NCBI RefSeq assembly: GCF_030348765.1
Contig: NZ_JAUCEU010000007.1
Location: forward strand, 124,001 to 188,000
Source: Neobacillus sp. CF12
GTDB lineage: Bacteria > Bacillota > Bacilli > Bacillales > Cytobacillaceae
Direction: 5' to 3'
DNA length: 64,000 nt
The notes beneath the pieces are model-generated. The model was not told where the DNA came from. It made no database searches and saw only the letters and a program-made list of their open reading frames with translations. A program made the translations under genes and the position numbers. Shown in pieces: positions 41,407-50,801 of this stretch. Position 1 is the first letter of the stretch, and each line of letters opens with the position of its first letter.

Positions 41407-41847
41407 ATGGCAACGGGAACACATACAGTAGAAATTCCAGTAGATGTACAAGCAGTTTGGGATTATGTCAGTGATCTTGAAAAATGGGCAACGTCAGTAC
41501 CAGCCTATAAAGAACATGAAATCATAGATGACAAGCAATCTATTTGGACATTTGAAGGTAGTGTGAAAGGTATTAAAAAAACAATACAAGCGAAGGTAGA
41601 TATTACCGTATGGAATGAACCTTCAAATATTAAGTTTGAACTAAAAGGTTTATCAGATAATTTTACAGGAAGCGGTCACTTTACTGCAGAAGATGTTAAT
41701 GGTAAAACAACAATGACTTGTACGGTGAACGTCCATGCAGGTGGATTATCGGGTGCAGTGTTAACACCAATTATTAAATGGGCTGTTCCAAAAGTAGCAT
41801 CTCGTTTAACAGAATCTATCGCACGTAAAATTGCAGTATTCTCATAG
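41407..41847 (+). CDS. SRPBCC-family (CoxG-like) protein
   Basis: About 146 aa, START-like helix-grip fold: HTVEIPVDVQAVWDYVSDLE, KGIKKTIQAKVDITVW and SGHFTAEDVNGKTTMTCTVN. ATG 41407 has GGGGATC upstream, preferable to GTG 41389. Relatives include CoxG, involved in CO dehydrogenase maturation, and small ligand-binding proteins. No cox genes are here, so the function is unknown. Confidence 0.85.
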   Translation: MATGTHTVEIPVDVQAVWDYVSDLEKWATSVPAYKEHEIIDDKQSIWTFEGSVKGIKKTIQAKVDITVWNEPSNIKFELKGLSDNFTGSGHFTAEDVNGKTTMTCTVNVHAGGLSGAVLTPIIKWAVPKVASRLTESIARKIAVFS

Positions 41848-42066
41848 TTCTCAAAGATTGAAAGCTGATTCATTTTGGAGATACCTTCTCTGAAGTAAAG
41901 ATGGTAACATTCTGAATTGTGAAGGATTTTACTTTGTGAAATTATCCTATATTGAGAATACTGATTTTTGAAATGATCACTTTCGTTTTATAAGGAACAA
42001 CGTTTCAAGTAGTGAAAATGTAATAATGAATCAACAGAATAATAATCGTTGAAGAGGATGGTTCGC

Positions 42067-42537
42067 ATGACAAAAACATCAAAAACAACCCTTCCTATGA
42101 AACGCAAATTTGATGTTCCAGCAGAAAAAGTGTTTGATGCGTGGACTAACCCAGAAATGCTTAAAAAATGGATGTTTACCATGGAACATACGAATAAAGT
42201 GGCAGAGAGTGATCCTCGTGTCGGTGGAACATGGGAAATTGTGGATCATCGAGATGGGAAAGATTACCTAGCTATTGGAGAATACAAAGTGGTGGAACCA
42301 CCAACGAAACTCGTTTTTACATTCAAAATGCCTCAATTTAGTGATTTAGAAGACGACATTACAGTGGAGATCCAACCGCTTGAATCAGGCTGTGAAATGA
42401 TCTTCACACAAGAAATTAACGTGACCCATGAAGAAGGTTGGACCACAGAAGATATTGAAAAAGCACATGAAGATTGGAAAAAAGAGACCGAACAAGGTTG
42501 GCATTATATGTTTTTATGTTTGAAAGAATTAGTATAA
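42067..42537 (+). CDS. SRPBCC/AHSA1-domain protein
   Basis: About 156 aa with an AHSA1 domain: MKRKFDVPAEKVFDAWTNPE, PRVGGTWEIVDHRDG and FTFKMPQFSDLEDDITVEIQ. Hydrophobic ligand binding or stress-protein cofactor roles are known in the family. The start follows AGAGG. This kind of gene usually follows an ArsR-like regulator; the only one in the window is at 5133, so they have been separated or are unrelated. Confidence 0.88.
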   Translation: MTKTSKTTLPMKRKFDVPAEKVFDAWTNPEMLKKWMFTMEHTNKVAESDPRVGGTWEIVDHRDGKDYLAIGEYKVVEPPTKLVFTFKMPQFSDLEDDITVEIQPLESGCEMIFTQEINVTHEEGWTTEDIEKAHEDWKKETEQGWHYMFLCLKELV

Positions 42538-42667
42538 ACATGAAAATTACATATCCATCATTTTAATATAAATTCAAGGTAACAGAGGTTTTACTTAATA
42601 TGGATAAAGCCTTTCATATGAAAAATATGTCTAGGAACAAGTGAACTAGGATTAATTTTTATTCAGC

Positions 42668-42704
42668 AAAAGGGCGCTTTCTTTAATTAAGAAGGCGTCT
42701 TTTT
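42668..42704 (+). terminator. Terminator
   Basis: GGGCGCTTTCTT / AAGAAGGCGTC imperfect stem with TTTTT. Confidence 0.7.
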
Positions 42705-42834
42705 ATAATGTACCAGATTATGGAATGAAACATTTAGAAGACAATAAGAATATTAACATAAATTAATGCTGTTAATATGGCAATATAAGAAATTGGAGCT
42801 AGAAAAATATTTATAACTAAAAGGAGGCAGAACG

Positions 42835-43401
42835 ATGTCTATCGAGGTAAAGCCAAGAAAAATAATTTTAGATTTAGCCGTTACTTTAGATGGTTTTATT
42901 GAAGGGAAAAATGGAGAAGTTGATTGGTGCATTATGGACCCGGACATGGGATTTATTAATTTCTTAAATCAAATTGATACAATTTTATATGGAAGAAAGA
43001 GCTATGATTTATGGGGGCAATTTACACCAGAATCAGAAGATGATGCTGAAAAAGAAATGTGGGAAGCAGTACATAGTAAACAAAAATATGTCTTTACCAG
43101 AACACAAACAGGGACTGATAATAATGCAATATTTATAAATGATCAGGTCGTTGAAGAAGTCAATAAATTAAAGAATATTCCTGGTAAAGACATCTGGTTA
43201 TATGGTGGGGCCAGCCTTATAACAAGTTTTATGAATTTAGGTCTTGTTGATGAATTTAGATTATCTGTTCACCCGGTTATTTTGGGAGAAGGAAAACCGT
43301 TGTTTATTGACATAAAAGAGAGGGTAAATTTGAAATTGGTTCATACAAGATCATTCTCCTCTGGAGTTGTCCAGTTAATCTACCATTTTAAGAGGGATTG
43401 A
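42835..43401 (+). CDS. Dihydrofolate reductase-like (RibD C-terminal domain) protein
   Basis: A 188-aa single-domain protein of the RibD_C/DHFR-like superfamily, often named YwjB/YyaP in Bacillus. Landmarks: AVTLDGFIEGKNGEVDWCIM, ILYGRKSYDLWG, WLYGGASLITSFMNLGLVDE and HPVILGEGKPLF. NADPH-dependent reduction is probable but the substrate is unknown. It is probably not the cell's main DHFR. Strong ribosome site AAAAGGAGGC. Confidence 0.88.
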   Translation: MSIEVKPRKIILDLAVTLDGFIEGKNGEVDWCIMDPDMGFINFLNQIDTILYGRKSYDLWGQFTPESEDDAEKEMWEAVHSKQKYVFTRTQTGTDNNAIFINDQVVEEVNKLKNIPGKDIWLYGGASLITSFMNLGLVDEFRLSVHPVILGEGKPLFIDIKERVNLKLVHTRSFSSGVVQLIYHFKRD

Positions 43402-43427
43402 CTATATACATCTTCACCAAATTTATT

Positions 43428-43472
43428 GGTGCCTGTTTCTTGTCGAATTTGACAAGTTACAGGCACCTTTTT
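43428..43472 (+). terminator. Terminator
   Basis: GGTGCCTGT / ACAGGCACC with inner stem TTGTC / GACAA and T run. Confidence 0.85.
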
Positions 43473-43649
43473 ATGTTTAATAGTAAGGATGTTTTTTTTT
43501 ACCAATAGGAACTTTAGAACATTACTAAAATATCATATGGAGATAATTAAGAATTTAAAGTATGATTAAAAATGAGAAAATTTTTACTACTTTAATTAAT
43601 TAAGGAACCTACAATATGATCCATTGAAAACTACCAATTAGGAGGATTT

Positions 43650-46403
43650 ATGAGATTTCGAACGAAGCTCTATGCAAGCATTGGTTCATTGCTATTGTTC
43701 ATTACGATTATCGTTATGATTTTAATGAACATGCTTGAACAATCGACTGTTAAAATGAACGTTGTCATTAATGATTTAAATGAGAGAATCGAAATTGCTT
43801 CTACGATTAAAGACGAGACTTCAATAACAACAAATGTGTTAAATGCCTTATTGAAAAATCGTGAAGCGGCAATCAATTTAGACTTGATGAATGCATGGGA
43901 AAATTCAAATTCAGACTTACAACTGGCGATTGAGTCACTAGAGAAAAAGGACACCCAAGAGAAATCCCAGGAACTCATTGGTAAACTTAAAATCCTACAT
44001 GAATCTTATCGAAATATGGGTGAGCAAGCGTTACTGGAAAGAAAAATCAATCCTAACGCTGAACTTACTCCTGCTTTTTTGACTGATATTGAACAATTCG
44101 GGTCTAGGAGGGCTCAACTGGCTGAACTGCTTCATGGCTTACAAGAACAAGAGATGAAGGATGAACTGTTACGTTCAAAAGATACCTATAATTGGGCAGT
44201 TGAAAATATATACATCTACCTTGTAATCGGCTTAATCATCGGTATCAGTTTTGCCATATGGATCATAAAAAGCACCAGCAACAATCTTAACAAGGTTACA
44301 GACGTAATGAAACAGGCAACCGCCAGTGATTTTGATACATTACCACGTATTGAAATTTCCTCAAAAGGGGAACTGAGTGAAATCGCTATGGCCTTTAATA
44401 AAATGGCTAATGCACTTGAGAAACATAGTAGAAACGAGAAACAAGTAATAGAAGAAGCAGAAGAATTGAGTTGGCTGAATACCAAAATTGCTAAAATCGC
44501 AACACTTTATCCGGAAGTAGAAAATGTCCAGATGCTAGCCAGTATGCTAATTACAAAGTTAGTACCTATGGTGGGAGCAAGCTACGGTGTCTTCTATTTA
44601 AAGGAAGTGAACAAAAGTGGCCAGTATTTAACAAGAATGTCTTCCTTTGCCTCTATGGGTGGGGACCAGGAACGAAAGCAATTTCGTTTAGGAGAGGGAT
44701 TAATTGGGCAATGTGCACTTTTAAAGCGTCCGATTCATTTAAACGAAGTTCCAGACGATTATCTGAAAATTGGTTCAGGTCTGGGAGAAGCTTCACCTAA
44801 ATCCATTATGATTTTACCAGTATTATTTGAAGACCAGGTACTTGCCGTGATTGAAATTGCCTCTTTTGAGGCGTTAACCCCGTTACATATAAAGCTGCTT
44901 GAAAAAGTAAATAACAATTTAGGGATTAAGATCAATAGTATTATCAACCACATGAAGGTAGAACAATTATTGCAAGAATCACAAGCCCTGACGGAAGAAT
45001 TACAAGCCCAATCTGAGGAACTTCAGATGCAGCAAGAAGAGTTAAGAACAACAAATGAAAAACTAGAGGAACAGTATGAAGCATCTAAACAGAAGAATTT
45101 CGAAATACAAGAGGTTAGTGCGGCGCTAGAAGAAAAGGCACAGCAGCTGGAACTTAGTTCTAAATATAAATCTGAGTTTCTAGCAAATATGTCACATGAA
45201 TTAAGAACGCCTCTGAATAGTTTGCTCATTCTAGCACAAATCCTCTCTGAAAATGGAGAAGGGAATCTGACACCTAAGCAACAGGAATATATTAAAACCA
45301 TTTACTCTTCCGGTAATGATTTATTGAACCTAATCAATGATATTTTAGATTTGGCAAAGGTAGAGTCTGGAAAACTAGATTTGATTTCAAAAGAAGTAGA
45401 ATTAAATGAGGTGAGAGATTTTATTTATCATCAATTCTCACCGCTTGCAAATCTTAAGAAGGTTCATTTTACAATCGAAATGGAAAGCGATTTGCCAAAG
45501 ACTTTCATAAGTGATGAACAACGATTGCAGCAAATCCTAAAAAATCTTCTATCCAATGCGTTTAAATTTACGGAAAGTGGCAGTGTCTCCTTACAAATCC
45601 GCGAGGTCATGAAACACTTTACGGAGAAAATAGGGGAAGAACATCAAGCCGAAATGATGCTTGCTTTTTCCGTCAAGGATACTGGTATTGGCATTGAAAA
45701 AGAAAAACATGAGACGATTTTTGATGCCTTTAGACAAGCCGATGGAACGACCAGCCGCCAATATGGCGGAACGGGATTAGGCCTATCCATTAGCCGGAAT
45801 ATGGCGCAGTTATTAGGCGGGTTTATAGAAGTTTCAAGTGAAATGGGCAAAGGTAGTACATTTACGTTATACTTGCCAAACCGTCAAATGAATAGCAAAC
45901 TAGTAAAACTGTCTAGGGCTCGAACGGAAGCAGCGGTCAGTTTAGAAGAGAATTATTTAGTGAACTCCAATGATCAAGTTTTCAGGGAAGAGCCAATGAT
46001 CAAACATGGAAAATCGATTCTGAAAAACAAGAAAGTTCTTATCGTCGATGATGATATTCGTAATGTATATGCCTTAACGATTGCGCTTGAAAATCATGAT
46101 ATGGAGATTTTGGTTGCGGAAAACGGCAGAGAAGCGTTGGACGTACTAAAGGATCATCCTACTACCGACCTGATTTTAATGGACATTATGATGCCTGAGA
46201 TGGATGGGTTTGAAGCGATCCAACATATCCGTAAGATAAGCAAATTTGAAACCATCCCGATCATCGCCCTTACTGCAAAGGCGATGAAACACAGCAAAGA
46301 AGAATGCCTGGAGGCAGGCGCAACCGATTATATTAGTAAGCCGATTAACTTGGACCAGTTGTTCTCGTTAATGCAAGTTTGGCTGTTCACGAAGGAGGGG
46401 TAA
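43650..46403 (+). CDS. Hybrid sensor histidine kinase (4HB/CHASE3-like, HAMP, GAF, HK, REC)
   Basis: A 917-aa membrane kinase. Helices near 9-27 and 187-206 bracket a helical extracellular sensor. HAMP (to ~265), GAF (about 285-430), and a Gln/Glu-rich coiled coil follow (residues 440-505). HisKA has MSHELRTPLN with His near 516. HATPase contains NLLSNAFKFTESG, DTGIGIEK and GGTGLGLSIS. The C-terminal receiver (VLIVDDDIRNVYAL, phospho-Asp in LILMDIMMPEMDG near 845) makes it hybrid. It is followed directly by CheR and a second kinase, so methylation-linked adaptation is possible. Confidence 0.92.
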   Translation: MRFRTKLYASIGSLLLFITIIVMILMNMLEQSTVKMNVVINDLNERIEIASTIKDETSITTNVLNALLKNREAAINLDLMNAWENSNSDLQLAIESLEKKDTQEKSQELIGKLKILHESYRNMGEQALLERKINPNAELTPAFLTDIEQFGSRRAQLAELLHGLQEQEMKDELLRSKDTYNWAVENIYIYLVIGLIIGISFAIWIIKSTSNNLNKVTDVMKQATASDFDTLPRIEISSKGELSEIAMAFNKMANALEKHSRNEKQVIEEAEELSWLNTKIAKIATLYPEVENVQMLASMLITKLVPMVGASYGVFYLKEVNKSGQYLTRMSSFASMGGDQERKQFRLGEGLIGQCALLKRPIHLNEVPDDYLKIGSGLGEASPKSIMILPVLFEDQVLAVIEIASFEALTPLHIKLLEKVNNNLGIKINSIINHMKVEQLLQESQALTEELQAQSEELQMQQEELRTTNEKLEEQYEASKQKNFEIQEVSAALEEKAQQLELSSKYKSEFLANMSHELRTPLNSLLILAQILSENGEGNLTPKQQEYIKTIYSSGNDLLNLINDILDLAKVESGKLDLISKEVELNEVRDFIYHQFSPLANLKKVHFTIEMESDLPKTFISDEQRLQQILKNLLSNAFKFTESGSVSLQIREVMKHFTEKIGEEHQAEMMLAFSVKDTGIGIEKEKHETIFDAFRQADGTTSRQYGGTGLGLSISRNMAQLLGGFIEVSSEMGKGSTFTLYLPNRQMNSKLVKLSRARTEAAVSLEENYLVNSNDQVFREEPMIKHGKSILKNKKVLIVDDDIRNVYALTIALENHDMEILVAENGREALDVLKDHPTTDLILMDIMMPEMDGFEAIQHIRKISKFETIPIIALTAKAMKHSKEECLEAGATDYISKPINLDQLFSLMQVWLFTKEG

Positions 46404-46405
46404 TA

Positions 46406-47266
46406 ATCGCAAAGGTAGAATCGCAAGAATCTTCTAATCTAGTACAGGCTGAAGAAATCGAGAAAATTGAAATCGATTTATTACTAGAGGCTATGTTTCG
46501 CTATTACGGCTATGATTTTCGAAACTATGCCTTTCCTTTTATCCAAAGGAGGATTAACCATCGCGTTCAGATTGAGAGACTTTCAAGTATATCGGCCTTG
46601 CAGGAAAAAATCCTTCGTGAACCTGGTTTGATGGCAAGTGTACTTTCCGACTTTTCAATCAATGTGACCGAGATGTTTCGGGATCCAAGTTTTTTTAAGA
46701 GTATTCGGACAAAGGTGGTCCCTTTACTAAAGGATTATCCTTCGATTAAAATTTGGCATGTTGGATGTTCTTCAGGTGAGGAAGTGTATTCCATGGCGAT
46801 ACTCCTGCATGAAGAAGGAATCTACGATAAAACAAGAATCTATGCAACCGATATAAATAAGACTATTCTCGAAAAAGCAAAACAGGGTACCTTTCCGTTA
46901 GAAGGGATGAAAACCTATACCAAAAACTATATTGAAGCAGGAGGGAAACGGGCCTTTTCTGAATATTATAAAGCCATTGATGATAAGGTTTGTTTCCATC
47001 CCTTTCTTCAGAAAAATATGGTTTTTGCCCAGCATAATGTGGTATCCGATCATTCATTTAACGAGTTTGATATGATTATATGCCGAAATGTTCTCATCTA
47101 TTTTAATAAGAAACTTCAAAATGATGTTCATCAATTAATATATGAAAGCCTGAGTACCTCGGGTTTTCTTGGTTTAGGAAAAAGAGAGGGGGTCAAATTT
47201 ACACGTTATGAAGACTGTTACGGAGAATTTGATGGACCCGAAAGGCTCTATCGAAAAACTAAATAA
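46406..47266 (+). CDS. cheR: CheR-type protein methyltransferase
   Basis: About 286 aa: CheR N-domain (LLEAMFRYYGYDFRNYAFPF, QRRINHRVQIERLS) and SAM-binding domain (VTEMFRDPSFF, IWHVGCSSGEEVYSMAILLH, YATDINKTILEKA, IICRNVLIYFNK). It methylates glutamates of chemoreceptor-like helices. AAGGAGGGG (46391-46399) is followed by ATA/ATC, not ATG. ATC 46406 gives AKVESQESS and fits best, though TTG 46379 is the only standard codon in frame upstream. No cheB accompanies it. Confidence 0.85.
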   Translation: MAKVESQESSNLVQAEEIEKIEIDLLLEAMFRYYGYDFRNYAFPFIQRRINHRVQIERLSSISALQEKILREPGLMASVLSDFSINVTEMFRDPSFFKSIRTKVVPLLKDYPSIKIWHVGCSSGEEVYSMAILLHEEGIYDKTRIYATDINKTILEKAKQGTFPLEGMKTYTKNYIEAGGKRAFSEYYKAIDDKVCFHPFLQKNMVFAQHNVVSDHSFNEFDMIICRNVLIYFNKKLQNDVHQLIYESLSTSGFLGLGKREGVKFTRYEDCYGEFDGPERLYRKTK

Positions 47267-49274
47267 TACATCTGCTCAAAAGGTGAATATCTTAATGGTG
47301 GATGATCATCCAGAAAACCTTCTGGCATTAGAAGCAGTACTCACTTCACCAAACTACAATCTTATTAGCGCCCATTCAGGAAAAGAAGCATTAAAATGCA
47401 TGCTTCAACATGATTTTGCAGTCATTTTACTAGACGTTCAAATGCCTGGACTTAATGGCTTTGATACGGCCAAACTTATAAAGGCGAGAGAAAAAACAAA
47501 AAATATCCCAATCATTTTTATTACAGCGATTAGTCAAGATATGGAACATGTTCATCAAGGATACTCCGTTGGTGCGATCGATTATATTTTCAAACCCTTT
47601 GCGCCGGAAACATTGAAAAAGAAAATTGAGCAGTTTGTTAAAATCCATCAAAATCATCAAGAAACAATCATTCAAACGGATCTAGGACATTTGCTTGAGC
47701 TGAATAAGGTCAACAAAAGGCTGGATAGAACCACCCTAAATTTACGTCGGACAGAGGCATTATCAAGAGCCGTAAGTGAAACGATAACCGATACGATTGT
47801 CACGTTTGATACTCAAGGTTGTATTCTTTCCGTGAATCCGGCCGTCACTAGGATGTTTGGATACGAGGCAAAGGAATTGATGGAAAAACACGTTCTGACG
47901 CTTTTTCCTAAATGGGAGGATGAAGTATTATTTGACTCATCACGCTCATTCCTTTCTACCATTAGACAATCGGTAGGAAAAATCATAGAAGTAATGGCTG
48001 GTCGAAAGGATCAAAGCTACTTCTATGCGGATCTGTTAATTGCTTCCACCAACATCGAGGATGAGCAGATTTTTGTTTGTACGATACGGGATGTAACAGA
48101 AAGAAAGCAAATAGAAGAAGTGAAAAAACAGCGATTTCATAATTTGGAACATATCGTCCAAGAGCGGACGCTTGAGCTGACCAAGGCAAATTTGAAACTT
48201 CAAAAAGAAGTTGAAGAACGAAAAAGGATGGCCGACACGCTATTCCGCTCCCAAGAGAGGTTTCGAAAAATCTTTGAATCCAGTCCTTGCTTAATGGCGA
48301 TTTTATCACAAAAGGATCTTACTTTTATGGAGGTCAATACCAGCTGGACTAATTTTATTGGTTATAGCTGTGATGAATTAATCCATCAAAAGATAAATAG
48401 TAACCATTTTATCGATGAAGCAACGGAAACGTATATTGATCTGAATAAAAAGAGTAGAAACAAGAAAATCAGATATGAGACGAAAAAAGGGGAAGTTCGA
48501 TCAGGGTTACTATCTACTGAGTTGATTGATATCCATTCCGAACCGTGTTTGCTGGTGGTTTTGACCGATATCACGGACAGGGTTCACCTCGAGAATGAAA
48601 TGTATCGATTGGATCGATTAAATTTAATCGGCGAGATGGCAGCAGGTATTGCCCATGAGATTCGAAACCCGATGACAACCGTTCAAGGATTTTTACAATT
48701 ATCCAGAAATAAAGTCGGTAATCTATCTACTGATTTCATCGATCTAATGCTAGAGGAATTGAAAAGGGCAAACTCGATTATCACAGAATTTCTAAATCTA
48801 GCTAAAAATAAAATCAGTCTCAAAAAGAAGCAAAACTTGAACGCCATTATAGAAGCTTTATTTCCTTTGATTCAAGCGGAAGCATTACGTTCGAATAAAC
48901 AGCTAAAGCTTGACCTAGCAAATTGTCCTGACATCTCGCTGGACGAAAAAGAAATACGCCAACTCATCTTAAATATTGCCTTAAATGGATTGGATGCCAT
49001 GACTTCTAATGGGAATTTGACCATTAAAACCTATAAAGACAAAGAGACAGTGGTTCTGCAAATAAAAGATGAAGGCCAGGGAATCAACCAAGAAGTATTA
49101 TCAAAATTGGGGACACCTTTCTTTACCACAAAGGAAACCGGAACAGGGTTGGGATTAGCCATTTGTTACAGTGTAGCCAAACGGCATGATGCCCAAATTG
49201 AAATTGAAACGGGTGATGAAGGGACCACTTTCTCTGTTCGATTTCAACTCATTCCCAGCGTAACCAACGTGTAG
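47232..49274 (+). CDS. Sensor kinase with N-terminal receiver and two PAS domains
   Basis: About 680 aa, no membrane segment. Receiver (ILMVDDHPENLLALEAVL, phospho-Asp in VILLDVQMPGLNG near 67), coiled coil, PAS1 (TFDTQGCILSVNPAVTRMFG), PAS2 (FESSPCLMAILSQKDLTFME), HisKA (GEMAAGIAHEIRNPMTTVQG, His near 477) and HATPase (GLDAMTSNGNLTIK, GTGLGLAICYSVA). The HisKA type is that of sporulation kinases. ATG 47232 has GGAGAA; ATG 47208 does not. It overlaps cheR by 35 bases and may receive phosphate from the hybrid kinase. Confidence 0.9.
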   Translation: MDPKGSIEKLNNTSAQKVNILMVDDHPENLLALEAVLTSPNYNLISAHSGKEALKCMLQHDFAVILLDVQMPGLNGFDTAKLIKAREKTKNIPIIFITAISQDMEHVHQGYSVGAIDYIFKPFAPETLKKKIEQFVKIHQNHQETIIQTDLGHLLELNKVNKRLDRTTLNLRRTEALSRAVSETITDTIVTFDTQGCILSVNPAVTRMFGYEAKELMEKHVLTLFPKWEDEVLFDSSRSFLSTIRQSVGKIIEVMAGRKDQSYFYADLLIASTNIEDEQIFVCTIRDVTERKQIEEVKKQRFHNLEHIVQERTLELTKANLKLQKEVEERKRMADTLFRSQERFRKIFESSPCLMAILSQKDLTFMEVNTSWTNFIGYSCDELIHQKINSNHFIDEATETYIDLNKKSRNKKIRYETKKGEVRSGLLSTELIDIHSEPCLLVVLTDITDRVHLENEMYRLDRLNLIGEMAAGIAHEIRNPMTTVQGFLQLSRNKVGNLSTDFIDLMLEELKRANSIITEFLNLAKNKISLKKKQNLNAIIEALFPLIQAEALRSNKQLKLDLANCPDISLDEKEIRQLILNIALNGLDAMTSNGNLTIKTYKDKETVVLQIKDEGQGINQEVLSKLGTPFFTTKETGTGLGLAICYSVAKRHDAQIEIETGDEGTTFSVRFQLIPSVTNV

Positions 49275-49313
49275 GTACATCCTTTAACACGAAAAGAGAG
49301 GGGGAAGGATGCC

Positions 49314-50255
49314 GTGTTAAAGAAAGGGAAAATGATTTTGGTTATTTGTGCTGTCATTTCTGTCATGGTTCTAGGTTTAATATCCGTAACACTAGCTGAT
49401 AAAAAGCCGACTGTGGTCGTGGTGTTAAAAGCAGGAGACTCACAATATTGGAAAATTATGAAGGCCGGTATGGAAAAAGGGTTTAAAGACTTTGGGATTG
49501 ATGGAAAAGTGATGGAACCAAGTGAAGCAACACCACAGGAACAGGTAGAATTATTAATGAAGACGTACAAAGAAAAGCCCGATCTTATCATAACGGCTCC
49601 ATACAGTTCATCTGTTGGCCCGACATTAGAAACACTAACGGATATTCCCATTTTGCTAGTAGATACAGACCTTACCATTAAAAACAAAACTGCATATATC
49701 GGAACCGATAATGACGACTTAGGTAAAAAAGCAGGAGCCTTTTTAGCCTCCCAGCTGCAGCCAGGTGATAAGGTTGCTATTATAGGAGGTGATTTATCTT
49801 TCCCGGTGTTTAGGGAGCGGGTCGAAGGCGCTACCCATTCTTTACAAAATGCAGGAATCGAAATTGCTTTTACCAAAACAGGTATATCAGATGATCCCAA
49901 AGCCGTCCAAAAGGCGATCACAATGGTTTTGCGTGACCATCCTGATATAAAAGGTGTGGTGACCAGTCATGACACGATCGCCTTCCCGGTCATTACGGAG
50001 TTAAAGAAACAAGGACTCTCGATCCCTGTCATCGGACCGGATGGTCTTACCGATATGCTTGCGTTAATTGCAGACGAAACCCTCCCTGGTACCATGGCCC
50101 AAAACCCTTATGATATGGGATATTTGAGCGTTGAGACAGCCTTGAAAGTGCTAAAGGGAGAAAATGTGGAACCATTCGTGGACAGTGGTGTAGATATTAT
50201 CATCAAAGAGAATGCACAACATCGATTGAATTTTTATGAAAAAATAGTGAAGTAG
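49314..50255 (+). CDS. RbsB-like sugar-binding protein (periplasmic binding protein type 1)
   Basis: A 313-aa exported protein: N-terminal helix (residues 7-27) without a lipobox Cys, then two Rossmann-like lobes (VVVVLKAGDSQYWKIMKAGM, ILLVDTDLTIKNKTAYIGTD, GVVTSHDTIAFPVITELKKQ). It is anchored or secreted. No transporter genes follow. The position behind two kinases suggests it presents a sugar or quorum ligand to the membrane kinase, as in RbsB/LuxP-type sensing. GTG start with GAAGG. Confidence 0.88.
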   Translation: MLKKGKMILVICAVISVMVLGLISVTLADKKPTVVVVLKAGDSQYWKIMKAGMEKGFKDFGIDGKVMEPSEATPQEQVELLMKTYKEKPDLIITAPYSSSVGPTLETLTDIPILLVDTDLTIKNKTAYIGTDNDDLGKKAGAFLASQLQPGDKVAIIGGDLSFPVFRERVEGATHSLQNAGIEIAFTKTGISDDPKAVQKAITMVLRDHPDIKGVVTSHDTIAFPVITELKKQGLSIPVIGPDGLTDMLALIADETLPGTMAQNPYDMGYLSVETALKVLKGENVEPFVDSGVDIIIKENAQHRLNFYEKIVK

Positions 50256-50275
50256 ATCTGAAATAGTAATAAAAT

Positions 50276-50303
50276 GAAGCACTTCTCATCTGAGAGGTGC
50301 TTC
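50276..50303. terminator. Bidirectional terminator overlapping a minus-strand stop codon
   Basis: GAAGCACTTCTC / GAGAGGTGCTTC around ATCT. Confidence 0.8.
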
Positions 50304-50507
50304 ATCTATTTCCTTTACCAATGGAGTAATATCTTCGCCATCACAAATCACTTTTTCAAGTTTAACAGAGTATGGACTTTCTTTCTTAATCCATTTCCAA
50401 AAGTCATAAGCCACGTGCTCTCTCTTTTTGCTACCTACCCTAAACGATCCTCTACGCATGATTTTATTATCATTACATTCGTAATGGATGTGTATTGATA
50501 CGTTCAT
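50286..50507 (-). CDS. Small conserved hypothetical protein
   Basis: A 73-aa protein (MNVSIHIHYECNDNKIMRRG, FRVGSKKREHVAYDFWKWIK, VICDGEDITPLVKEIDEAPL). The ending and the YDFWKWIKKE pattern match a short Bacillus hypothetical family I recall without a function. The stop codon lies within the terminator stem. The ribosome site is weak. The plus-strand frame over it is a shadow. Confidence 0.65.
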   Translation of the reverse strand: MNVSIHIHYECNDNKIMRRGSFRVGSKKREHVAYDFWKWIKKESPYSVKLEKVICDGEDITPLVKEIDEAPLR

Positions 50508-50801
50508 CGTGAGTCATACCTACTTTCGTTGTGGATGGGATTCACTCTTTGAATAGAGTATCTTAATTAATAATGTAGTTGTCAATAAGCAGTTTTATCA
50601 AATAGAAAAAGTTTGACGATATGGGAGAGGCCCACCGATATTAAATAATACCGATATGTTATCATTTGTCTGTGAAAAGGGTTTACCTGAAGAAACTATT
50701 TCCAATACATACATGAATGCATGGAATAGAAGGGAAACTAAAAAGTGTATGGGGAGTGATGACTTACTTACTACGTATGATAGGAAAGGGTGGGGAAAAA
50801 T

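Noticed and set aside
50274..50498. Plus-strand open frame after the RbsB-like gene
   Set aside because: It starts within a terminator and is the shadow of the minus-strand 73-aa gene, which has the more protein-like composition.
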